DNA from: an uncultured Bacteroidia bacterium
GTDB taxonomy: Bacteria; Bacteroidota; Bacteroidia; Bacteroidales; Prolixibacteraceae
Assembly: GCA_903927965.1 (NCBI GenBank)
Contig: CAIYPA010000090.1
Location: forward strand, 1 to 33,990
Length of the DNA: 33,990 nucleotides
Direction: 5' to 3'
The translations under genes and the position numbers were made by a program. This document shows, piece after piece, positions 29,201 to 33,990 of this stretch. Each line of letters starts with the position of its first letter. Positions within the stretch are counted from its first letter, which is position 1. Below the pieces are notes generated by a model, which was not told where the DNA came from, did not search any database, and saw only the letters and a program-made list of their open reading frames with translations.

Positions 29201-32200
29201 ATCCTGTTGCACTTGCAGTTATTACAGAAGTTCCGGTCCAGGTGGCCAAATACGTTACTGCGCCGGTCGCGGCTACTATGGTATTTCCTGCAGTTCGGCT
29301 TGTTGCATCCAGAGAGTAAGTTAAACCTGTTGAATTTGTTGCAGTTGCTCCATAAGTAATTGTTTGGGCAGATTGGCAACGGGCTGAGGTGGTACCAAGT
29401 GTAAAAACCGGATTGCCAACAGTAGCTGTAACATTTATTGTACCTGTTGCAGTGATTGTCCCGCAACCTCCTGTCAATGTAACCGTATAAGTGAATGTTC
29501 CTGAGGCAGTTGGTGTACCACTAATTGTTACCGTATTTGAAGCCCAGTTTCCGGTTACTCCAGCTGGAAGCCCAGAAACAGATGCTCCCGTTGCGCCTGC
29601 GGTTGTGTAAGTGATATTTGTGATCGCCGAATTGATACATTTGGTCTGAGTGTTCGTTCCAGCTGCAGAACTTAGGGTTATGGTGCCGTTCGCCGTTACA
29701 GTAATCGTTCCAGTAGCGGTTATTTGGGTACAGGTTCCTGTGGTTGTAACTGAATAATTGAATGTGCCTGCAGCAGAGGGTGTTCCGCTTATGGTAAAAA
29801 CACCTGCATTATAAGCTCCTGAAACCCCTGTTGGCAAACCGAATACACCTGCTCCTGTAGCACCGCCAGAAACAGCATATGTGATATTTGTGATCGGATT
29901 GTTGATGCAGGTTGTTTGCGCATTTGTTGCCACAGCCGATGTTAATGAAATCACTGCATTAGAGTTGACCACCTGTGTTTTGGAAGCTGTTGCTGCTCCA
30001 CAAGTTCCGCCACTGGTTGTTAAAGTCAGGGTTGCTGTTCCGCTGTAGCCGACTGGTGGTGTCCAGGTAGCATTGAGGGTTGTGGCATTGGGACTAAAAG
30101 TTCCCCCGGCATTGCTAGACCACGTACCCCCTGTTGCTGAACCTCCAACCGAACCTCCAAGCGCTGCCGAGGTTCCCCCCTGGCAAATGGCTGCCAAAGC
30201 AGAACCTGCATTGGCAGTTGGCAATGGATTGACGGTAATTGTCCCTGTTGCAGAAACCGTTCCGCATCCACCTGTCAATGTGACGGTGTAATTGAAAGTG
30301 CCCGAAGCAGTTGGTGTGCCACTAATTGTTACAATATTCGAAGCCCAGTTGCCGGATACCCCTGTTGGCAGCCCAGAAACAGATGCACCAGTGGCACCTG
30401 TGGTTGCATAAGTGATATTTGTTATCGGCGAATTATTGCATTGGGACTGACTGTTTGTTCCTGCGGCAGAACTCAAGGTGATGGTGTTGTTGGCCGTTAC
30501 AGTAATCGTTCCCATAGCAGTTATTTGGGTACAGGTTCCTGTTGTTGTTACTGTATAATTGAATATTCCAACAACTGATGGTGTTCCGCTGATCGTAAAT
30601 ATACCTGCATTGTAAGCCACTGAAACCCCTGTCGGTAAACCTGTTACCCCTGCACCGGTGCCACCGCCAGAAACAGCATAGGTAATATTAGTAATCGGAT
30701 TATTGATACAAACCGTTTGTGCATTTGTGTTTGCAGCGGATGTTAATGAAATCACTGCACTAGGGTTGACCACTTGTGTCTTTGATGCAGTTGTTGTGCC
30801 ACAGGTTCCGCCACTTGTTGTTAAAGTCAGGGTTGCTGTTCCGCTGTAGCCGACTGGTGGTGTCCATGTAGCATTGAGGGTTGTGGCATTGGGAGTAAAA
30901 GTTCCACCGGCACTACTTGACCATATTCCGCCTGTTGCAGAACCTCCAACCGAACCTCCAAGCGCTGCAGAGGTTCCCCCCTGGCAAATGGCGGTCAAAG
31001 CAGAACCTGCATTGGCCGTTGGCAATGGATTGACGGTAATTGTCCCTGTTGAAGTAACCGTTCCGCATCCACCTGTTAATGTGACCGTGTAATTAAAAGT
31101 GCCTGAAGCAGTTGGTGTGCCGCTAATTGTTCCAATATTCGATGTCCAGTTGCTGGTTACCCCTGCTGGCAGTCCGGTAACAGAAGCTCCTGTTGCTCCA
31201 GTTGTGGTGTAGGTAATATTTGTGACGGCAGTGTTGATGCATTTGGTCTGACTGTCCGTACCTGCAGCAGAACTTAAGGTGACCGTATTGTTAGGTGTTA
31301 CTGTTATTGTGGCCGTATTTGCTAATTGGGCAGAACAACCTGTAATCGCTGGGGTTGCCAATACATTGAATGTTGTTGTGGTAGAAAGGGAACCTGTTGG
31401 TAATGCAATGGTTCCACCAGTACCTGATACTGCCGCTCCTATTGAAGTTGTTCCATTTCTTAACTGATAGTTTGTCCCAATCACAGATAATGCGATAGTC
31501 ACATTTGTATTGGTTCCGAAACAGATTGTTCCTGTTCCACCAACTGCCAAACCAATGGCTGGCAGGGGATTTACAGTCAGTGTTGCTGCATTCGATTCAT
31601 TGTTTGCAACATACGGATTGGGTGAGACATTATTTGTACTGGAAAGGATGGCTTTTCTAATGATATAGTAAGTGCCAGCAACATTAAATGGCGCAACGGT
31701 TGTCGTGGGGGTATAGGTTGTCGCACCAGCACCAGCGATATCTGTCCACGGGCCAGTAGGAGAAGAAGTACTATAAGCCCACTGATAACCCGTTCCGGAT
31801 AGATTAATTCCTGTTGGCAACGTTCCATAGCTATCACCGCTAATGGCAGTCCCTGAATTTCCTAGACAAATATTTTGTATTGTATTGACAGTAAGGTTAT
31901 TAGCTAATATTTGAGTCAAATTTTGGAAAACCACCCTGTTTTCTCCAAGATTTTCATAAAAATCGTAGATCAGAGAACTGGTACCATTAAGGCTCATCAA
32001 TACTCCTGGTCTGGAGCTAAATGCCTGGTCGGTCCAATTATTGTATAAAAGTGTTCCATCAACAGTTAGCCTACCACCATCATCAGAACCAAGATCGACA
32101 ATGTATAATCCTTTTTTAGTGGAATTCATTCTGTATCTGACAGAAAATTGTTCAGTATAAATCGATCTTGTTGTTGAATTAGAGGTAATGTTAAAACAAT

Positions 32201-33990
32201 TTAGAGCACCACCAAAGTTTTGATCGAATATTTCAGCTTCAGTATAATTACCAAAATAAGTATTCAGATTTGTTCCATCATATACATGCCCAATCCAGGT
32301 ATTTGTACCTGTTGCATTTTGATTGTCGGATGAAACCGTTGGGAAAGAAGCAGTAACCTGAGCACGCGAACTTTCACATCCTGCCACGCTTAGAATGGAA
32401 ACCCAATAATTGGTTGTTGATCCAAGAACAGGAGTCACAAAATTATTATCAGCGTTATTGGTACTGGTTTTTAACAAATTTCCACCAGTTCCCGCATCAT
32501 ACCATTTGTATGTTTCACCTGTTAAAGCTCCAGATGCCAACAATGTAGCTGTCGATCCAATACAAATAGCTGATCCAGTCCCAACTGGTGCCGAAGGTGT
32601 TAGATTTATATTCATCGTAACAGTACCTGATGTTGCCGGATTACCTGTTGCGCAAGTTGCATTTGATGTTAAAACACAGGCAACCAAATCATTATTTAAA
32701 GGAGTATAAGAATAAGTTGCACTGTTGGTTCCCGCATTGCTACCATTTACTTTCCATTGATAAATTGGGGTTGTTCCGCCATTTGTTGGATTTGCTGTAA
32801 AAGTGACAGAAGTTCCGGAGCAAACTGGATTGGTTGAAGACGCTATATTTAAACTGACTGGAAGATTTGCATTAACAGTAACAGTATGTGTTGCAGATTT
32901 TGGCCCATTGCAGCCTACTGCAATCACAGTTATGATGCTTGAACCATTCCAGCTTGTTGTAAAGCTTACTGTTCCTGTAGCTGCATCAATGGTATTTCCA
33001 CCTATTAAAGATGCCGCATCAAGACTATATGTTATTCCACTGTTGTTGGTAGCAGTAGCACTGTAAGTTACAGAACCGGATCCCTGACAGCGTGATGAAG
33101 TAGTTCCAAGTGCAAAAACAGGATCTCCAACTGTTGGCGTTACTTCTATTGTTGCAGTTCCTGTTATCGTATTTGGGCAGCCTGGTGTGGTCTGATAAAC
33201 GACACTTACAAGATTATAGGCATAAATTCCTGATGCATTTGTTGAAGCGGTTAACGCTGACGAAGAACTTGCTCCGATGTTTATTGTGGTTTGGTTGGCA
33301 CCATTGATATTGTAAGTAACAGTTATGGGCAAAGGTTGAGGGTTGATAAATGTAATACTAGGATTTGGTGAATTTTGACATACAGTGGTTGAGCCGCTGA
33401 TTGATGCTGTTGGTAATGCCTTAATAACCAATGTTCCATTATTATATGTTATAATATAATTATTGAGACCTGATCCAGTTGCATTGGTAGCAATTATACC
33501 ATAACTTCCTACTGTGGCAGTGGTTCCACTACCTGTACTTGATAAGGTGACATTTGTGATTATGTCGCCAGCAGCCAAACCAACCGAGGTATATTCAGAC
33601 CCATTAAAACTAAATGTCTGACCATAGCATTTTGTCTGGTTCCCGGCGGTGATGGCCAAAACGGCCTTGTTGACCGTGAAGGGGAGGGCAGCGGAGGTCG
33701 CCGTGTTGTAGTTCGCATCGGAGGCAACAGTGGCAACGACCTGATACGTCCCCGCACCCGTTGGTGGTGTTGCAGTGGCGGCATAGGTGGTGCTTCCCGT
33801 CCCCGAGTAGCTGTAGGTCACCGCCCCCGTTGAACCGCCCACCGTTGAAGTTGAAGGCCCCTGTGCCAAACCGGTATATGTCAGGCTGGTAGTCCCTGTT
33901 GCTGTGATGGTTGAGCTGGCTTTTGTGATGGTGATGCTCCCTGTGGTAGGCGCAAAGGTGTAGTTTGACGCTGCAAGCCCTGTAACCAAA
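17229..33990 (-). CDS. Giant repetitive T9SS-sorted surface protein (N-terminus outside window)
   Basis: An open frame of at least 5,586 codons that runs off the right edge; the first codon in the window is an internal TTG, not a start. Numbered from the edge: MBG/Ig-like modules (1-190), Ig/PKD-like modules, a PA14-like domain (about 555-695, GSDDGGRLTVDG), more Ig-like modules with an exact 267-residue tandem repeat (about 900-1520), then four segments each opening with W-x(6-7)-W (about 1973, 2958, 3927, 4976) and long stretches of short beta strands like a beta-helix or filamentous adhesin. A second Ig-like block lies at about 4340-4975. Near the end is the conserved region common before T9SS domains (FNLVGNPYPSPIDW), and the last 80 residues (5507-5586) form a type A sorting domain (GGTLIVTNMKGQVLIQ, LSSGVYIITLFSG). 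It should cross the outer membrane by T9SS and attach to the surface, probably for adhesion. No catalytic domain is seen. Confidence 0.92.
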   Translation of the reverse strand, partial: LVTGLAASNYTFAPTTGSITITKASSTITATGTTSLTYTGLAQGPSTSTVGGSTGAVTYSYSGTGSTTYAATATPPTGAGTYQVVATVASDANYNTATSAALPFTVNKAVLAITAGNQTKCYGQTFSFNGSEYTSVGLAAGDIITNVTLSSTGSGTTATVGSYGIIATNATGSGLNNYIITYNNGTLVIKALPTASISGSTTVCQNSPNPSITFINPQPLPITVTYNINGANQTTINIGASSSSALTASTNASGIYAYNLVSVVYQTTPGCPNTITGTATIEVTPTVGDPVFALGTTSSRCQGSGSVTYSATATNNSGITYSLDAASLIGGNTIDAATGTVSFTTSWNGSSIITVIAVGCNGPKSATHTVTVNANLPVSLNIASSTNPVCSGTSVTFTANPTNGGTTPIYQWKVNGSNAGTNSATYSYTPLNNDLVACVLTSNATCATGNPATSGTVTMNINLTPSAPVGTGSAICIGSTATLLASGALTGETYKWYDAGTGGNLLKTSTNNADNNFVTPVLGSTTNYWVSILSVAGCESSRAQVTASFPTVSSDNQNATGTNTWIGHVYDGTNLNTYFGNYTEAEIFDQNFGGALNCFNITSNSTTRSIYTEQFSVRYRMNSTKKGLYIVDLGSDDGGRLTVDGTLLYNNWTDQAFSSRPGVLMSLNGTSSLIYDFYENLGENRVVFQNLTQILANNLTVNTIQNICLGNSGTAISGDSYGTLPTGINLSGTGYQWAYSTSSPTGPWTDIAGAGATTYTPTTTVAPFNVAGTYYIIRKAILSSTNNVSPNPYVANNESNAATLTVNPLPAIGLAVGGTGTICFGTNTNVTIALSVIGTNYQLRNGTTSIGAAVSGTGGTIALPTGSLSTTTTFNVLATPAITGCSAQLANTATITVTPNNTVTLSSAAGTDSQTKCINTAVTNITYTTTGATGASVTGLPAGVTSNWTSNIGTISGTPTASGTFNYTVTLTGGCGTVTSTGTITVNPLPTANAGSALTAICQGGTSAALGGSVGGSATGGIWSSSAGGTFTPNATTLNATWTPPVGYSGTATLTLTTSGGTCGTTTASKTQVVNPSAVISLTSAANTNAQTVCINNPITNITYAVSGGGTGAGVTGLPTGVSVAYNAGIFTISGTPSVVGIFNYTVTTTGTCTQITAMGTITVTANNTITLSSAAGTNSQSQCNNSPITNITYATTGATGASVSGLPTGVSGNWASNIVTISGTPTASGTFNYTVTLTGGCGTVSATGTITVNPLPTANAGSALAAICQGGTSAALGGSVGGSATGGTWSSNAGGTFSPNATTLNATWTPPVGYSGTATLTLTTSGGTCGAATASKTQVVNSNAVISLTSAVATNAQTTCINNPITNITYAVSGGATGAGVFGLPTGVSGAYNAGVFTISGTPSAAGTFNYSVTTTGTCTQITATGTITVTANGTITLSSAAGTNTQTKCINSAITNITYTTAGATGASVSGLPAGVTGNWASNTVTISGTPTASGTFTYTVTLTGGCGTITATGTINVTATVGNPVFTLGTTSARCQSAQTITYGATATNSTGLTYSLDATSRTAGNTIVAATGAVTYLATWTGTSVITASATGCNGPATSIHTVTSNATVGTPVFTLGATSSRCQGAGTVTYSANATNTTGITYTLDATTLAGGNSIVPNTGEVTYVSGWSGTTTITASAAGCNGPKTASHTATVTTIPSASISYAGNPFCKTVATAQPVTLSGTTGGIFSATLTGLTINSSTGAIVPSTSSAGTYTVTYTMAATGACPVQTTTTTVTISTLPTATIVYSASPFCSNLSTSQAVTLTGTANYTGGIFSSTPGLTLDSGTGAIIPISSLPGTYLVTYTYSINSGCGVLTANTSVTIATVPAATISYIGTPFCKTIGSPQPVTRTGTSGGTYSATPAGLTISSSTGDITPGTSTAGTYLVTYTLPATSGCSIQTASTSLTVLSSGCTGTVPDKKVFYSMKSGNWDDPSVWTLDPSGSQLLNPDGLTPTTSPTSLLDEVVVLSGRTVTVPTNNKINNRLTVIGTLDFGLTIGHSFIIIAGTGRIRLAGDNFPSGDPTDFISAGQGEGTVEYYGVTRNLTTARTFFNVYVSMQTDNILTLLANYTLNGSLTVTNGTFKINNNTSTNPLIINVNGSITVATTGKIATGSANARHQLNIYGNFTNSGEVKFTNRVTANYAQEAVDGIVDANFLNTDATQNIFCRGVTNFYRIKINKGLDPTFILNIDATAIANFNLLGFANENHPIAAQLSDNANALGLVSGTVRIGNSVAIPVLSIADTYNISEAAQLWINEGTVQKNSGQTIATYGKIKTTTGVLEAKIPNGITLCKNGVLNVEGGTVNANQIRTSDVSFYNNNGAYIQSNGSVNVLGGTTNTDFYVFSLISTASVFNMSGGTLKVNTSLGNGSILVNSDPDNIKITGGTVIGETSANQDFLITSRSPFWNLEFRNSSPTSKFFKLGPASNIGPSNINVATQPLYVLNDFKLWGQESGGSSYPTITFDPFTTVPNDVYIGGSFTVEKGATYKAVSGGNYPYDAIANQPSDRNTTYFNKTAGTDAIETIYYGDSSTALELGKLVIDRTAGYEIKLTAGADRANESVAIDVNGDASVLSGILNQNLYTIRTWGAITNNGRMGTWFPGVTPSRAQIQMVENPAFTLTTSEGAVFGNVQVNVTPPAKVTLTSDTYIERMEYVKGLIYLKGYNLKVDNLWNLENGLFDNSLLNSYLTVADNGYTANSMIFTDGKASDGGLTLKITANSQTENQNNIINNFGPVTYPIGFTTNGGTTLYFRPAQMVVKNYNDDGYVTIRPVLGSLQTTNQTGGEVLQHYWRVSHSDFTTAPTVAYRFYYRNQKGVANVDLISAAVNEANYVPGKVLDENPYTRSYEALAQNDVIKAFGAGGNSRFITINGTSTNGLFSPASVGIPIENANYTTGVAARFTGSVVIYYTRDYTQEAMWNNSNSWTKSTLLNPLYSPHDSRQPVAGTIPGAGDVAVIGWIPWTDTNRAANLRGQPHSIWVTDTRQIAEVVFTKMTDASGNPVARVYRSNFQFRPTLTINGTDDYDANGNTDNGILTAKLVKGEGLFWNRQSDPDYTIMDIGDFARQDSSYVIYENFTDNRVISKTPALFPNLYVSNDIWGANNWNFTFANTLTTTGNVELLGNVNLILPTGTTGDINVGRNLVMFESQNSGGGAQLNFGNSGNARKINVKGDLIMKNTNSIIQVLNPDAILPLVDHELHVEGNIIQGTSAISSNGLDLWSGVSNDRITLYLDGANSMTYTRVNGVIPDLYRLVVNKGTNQSSTAQFNTDYVLNGPTSGVGVPKALQLKNGTFISNNSNVSRNLNLTTGNDYFEIPSTAGLTILQGNVRAGGNSGLSLDGKLTISGGTLDMAYDSNENPIEYSASGNATISISSGNLFVGGQIRRSPTSDAGILVYNQTGGTVVAGQNGATANNRGVFEILNAGSSFSMTAGDLYIARAQANPQLAAFYFNPASYNIGVLANIHIGHSSTPISQTIGIYAGKPLPKIRINNQSGKNPIARLEVVPATFTSLLLIDAGASFNANGIDLILNGDLTSNGSFAPNGNTTYFSGTNTQTITGNGSTLNFFNLDKSGSNNLILNGTNTPLLISNELDLRAGTFTTSNNTVSVKGNVLNDAVHVYGSSGDGIVLNGTVQQTLTGNGTFGKLTINNINGIDVPTTNQFKITNALKMLSGVFNIGNNLLTLGVNATIEQASPFSVTNMITTNISFTDNGVCKTFPAGGQPDFIFPVGSAQKYTPITLSISANGNNTGSITVKPANEIHPSIYEDSESGTQIVDKSNALQYYWTLKANGIAGFSGVAAMRYIDSDVKVTTPYTVADYFTASLLSDGLGNWSKFPNKDDFDEINKNLIFRFNLKDDLGISGDYTAGAGDVSLDGAIPNKVSRFETNTSGNWNTGSFWTPNIAGGPRGAIARINSQHITTVTTDYISGYMTEVYGTLKLNSTVGHRLGIVNGNGTIYSEIGDLPAGVYDYFFSAAGGTLEFGGTNKDYEFLGNIIEVNHLKLSGDGGRRFPNNNLVLNGDLIFNGGTGLSSVNYYNRKLSVKGNISRISGGYDAGNGPTATIALTGTLPQSISGSFSDVNALNNLEINNVNDVTVLNDIEIDRELQLNNGLITIPTNSLFRLNYGAFVTPALGTPLSFVNGTLTKEMITGNSFTFPIGNYVFTKAHGPISLLNVSGPTGLNDWKATYFYANAELAGYSMSNFLSPISTVSKSEYWKIQAPTGGQATISIILDGSSDVGSTIPDLNNLRVVGWNGATSRWEIVGNSAIVSGINTNGTVTTTSPVNFGSYSYFTLASITPLSLSSASFTSPAMVNLCNGTSTTLVVAFSGLAPWVLTYKVGSTTTITPVLTSSPYSIVVTPSYTTSYTLTGITANGIPGTVNGTTAVTVNVSPIPTVVISSNDADNTVCQSVGVVFNATAGLANYKFRLNGVIVQNSASNIYSTSNLPVGIQSIDVIGSNTGGCSSTSSALIVTVNPLPSSAQAITGSPSTCKAVSGTYSIPAIGDASSYIWSYSGSGTTISGVGTSVTLTFTNNATSGNLTVYGHNSCGNGISSTLAINVSSGAAVSQKQNISTGATSVCKGSTAATYTVPLITNATGYRWFFSNSGVKELSSGTDLSVVGGVTTGTNSITLSFSSTAQSGNLTVQGISGCPLGDGPLSDNYAIAINAPPTATITPASSTGCSSTPISLTATPSGGTSPYVYLWTGSGASSLSSTTSTATTFSNGTGGSYDLSFKVTDNMGCYGTVSATIFLNQAPIANAGLDALGICTGLSPIQLTGATASGSYTGSPIWSGSGGTWTQNPDPALATFTPSTPSGSTTATLTLTGANGCSNVSGTRTISWNKVPDQPQSFTVSTAIVCQGQTNVIYTVPNDPLATSYAWSYTVGTGATIMGSGNNITMSFSSVSTSGKLIVTASNACGTSAIRTMDITVNSERIWTGAISTDWNDSRNWSCEVIPTLTTLVLIPNVANQPVLNTGPVGTSKNIVVYPGSSLTVLANTLQIAGTITNNGTFTATAGTIEMKGSAPQTIPANVFSGNRILNLNIDNVSGVTLQGPLNVTGIVEAINGNLSSSGNLTLVSTLTQSALISGVGNGEILGNVNMQRYLPSAFGYKYFSSPFQAATVGEFATEVDLSATFPTLYKYDENKSIDSSGVTIYSSGWEKYVNQLNPLVPLNGYAVNFGALQTPKTVELTGVVSNRNLNITLFSHNRRYTKGFNLVGNPYPSPIDWNNPGWTKTNIDNAIYFFNAGNTSQYSGVYSSYVNGVSTGNANNVIASMQGFFVHVTDGSFPVSATLGTTNAVRIKDLNPLFKNAIIEDRPVLSFTANFETKEAIEDVAVIYFDNKASQYFEKELDALKMKNTDLLVPNLYTITPKANQLSINGMPSPGDSIARIPLGFSTLSDGWINFKAKDISQLPSGLHLYLLDAQSGLTQDLHQNPYYRFFLKSGEINQRFSLVFSKTDLLSKLDDGRKMFTLLHSGNHLSVKVDLPFNIGGTLIVTNMKGQVLIQKNVFEMETVELNVNLSSGVYIITLFSGVKKESEKILMRKDYE
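28130..28890 (-). repeat. Three tandem Ig/PKD-like modules of about 85 residues
   Basis: Within the giant protein, modules beginning PSASISYAGNPFCK, PTATIVYSASPFCSN and PAATISYIGTPFCK follow each other, each ending in a GTYxVTYT strand and a second Cys. The copies are diverged at the DNA level. Boundaries are approximate. Confidence 0.7.
28893..29424 (-). repeat. Two tandem modules of the VGxPVFxLG type
   Basis: Two modules of about 88 residues begin VGNPVFTLGTTSARCQ and VGTPVFTLGATSSRCQ and end near CNGP. A third, separate copy (VGDPVFALGTTSSRCQ) lies about 3.7 kb away at roughly 32880-33143, showing that module types have been shuffled within the gene. Confidence 0.7.
29424..29690 (-). repeat. 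Partial third copy of the 801-bp repeat (first module only)
   Basis: It begins NGTITLSSAAGTNTQTKC in register with the two full units and stops after the first 88-89 residue module, where the VGxPVF modules take over. Confidence 0.8.
29691..30491 (-). repeat. 801-bp tandem repeat, unit 2
   Basis: A unit of 267 codons made of three modules (88, 88 and 91 residues): NNTITLSSAAGT..., PLPTANAGSALAAICQGG... and NAVISLTSAVATNAQ.... It is in exact 801-nt register with unit 1 and nearly identical across the middle module. Confidence 0.85.
30492..31292 (-). repeat. 801-bp tandem repeat, unit 1
   Basis: It starts NNTVTLSSAAGTDSQTKC and contains the same three modules as unit 2. Long stretches, such as the coding sequence for GGTSAALGGSVGGSATGG, differ by only a few bases between the two units, showing recent duplication or gene conversion. 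Confidence 0.85.
33640..33990 (-). repeat. GC-rich MBG/Ig-like module at the right edge
   Basis: The coding sequence here (for example AVTYSYSGTGSTTYAATATPP and TGAGTYQVVATVASDANYNT) is much richer in G+C than the rest of the gene: by hand count 38 of 60 bases at 33661-33720 and 40 of 60 at 33781-33840, against 14 of 60 at 33421-33480. It has the look of one unit of an MBG-type repeat array that continues outside the window. Confidence 0.6.

Noticed and set aside
30073-31092. Two nearly identical plus-strand frames of 72 codons (30073-30291 and 30874-31092)
   Set aside because: They are antisense shadows of the 801-bp repeat in the giant gene; their identity and 801-nt offset come from the repeat.
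29424-31292. CRISPR-like or IS-like repeat
   Set aside because: The repeats are long, in frame, without spacers, transposase or terminal inverted repeats; they are protein modules.

Overview
The window comes from a member of the Bacteroidota. Evidence: a type IX secretion (T9SS) C-terminal sorting domain, DUF4402, DUF5020 and C39-peptidase ABC genes, an ECF sigma factor with a TPR anti-sigma-like partner, and several promoters of the Bacteroidota form TTG/TTTG-N17-20-TAnnTTTG. Base composition is AT-rich. A free-living Bacteroidales/Marinilabiliales-type bacterium is my guess; the sequence alone does not fix the genus.

Left part (1-9500): an apparent secreted-peptide locus with its own regulation. 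On the minus strand lie a C39 peptidase/ABC exporter, its HlyD-family adaptor and, cut by the window edge, the first 25 codons of what looks like an ATP-grasp peptide maturase. Divergent from the exporter is an 84-residue peptide gene with a double-glycine leader (LNCNEMNALRGG) and a cysteine-free, Pro/Thr-rich core with a Lys tail. Next comes an exported TPR-CHAT protein with a caspase-like His/Cys pair and a C-terminal membrane anchor. Its 3' end overlaps the 3' end of a convergent operon encoding an ECF sigma factor and a one-TM TPR protein of anti-sigma type. A 35-nt ungapped sequence (TCAGGTAACAA, 11 nt, TTCC, then A and TAA) lies upstream of three transcription units (ATP-grasp gene, peptide gene, sigma operon), each time in the same orientation relative to the gene. 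I read it as a candidate promoter of the local ECF sigma factor, which would join the peptide, maturase and sigma genes into one regulon.

Middle (9600-13500): a tRNA-Val(GAC); a two-gene operon of a DUF5020 outer-membrane protein and an AzgA-type purine permease; and an orphan NtrC-family response regulator whose sigma54-contact loop reads GSFTGS instead of GAFTGA. A strong bidirectional hairpin terminator closes this part.

Right part (13506-33990): one minus-strand operon. Its first visible gene is a giant repetitive T9SS-sorted surface protein (at least 5,586 residues, N-terminus outside the window). This is followed with an 8-nt overlap by a DUF4402 protein and then, after 17 nt, by an usher-like outer-membrane barrel protein ending in SPOR-like domains. 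The giant protein carries MBG/Ig-like modules, a PA14-like domain, an exact 801-bp tandem repeat, a long beta-rich region with four W-x(6-7)-W modules, and a C-terminal sorting domain. The operon looks like a cell-surface adhesin with a dedicated assembly apparatus.
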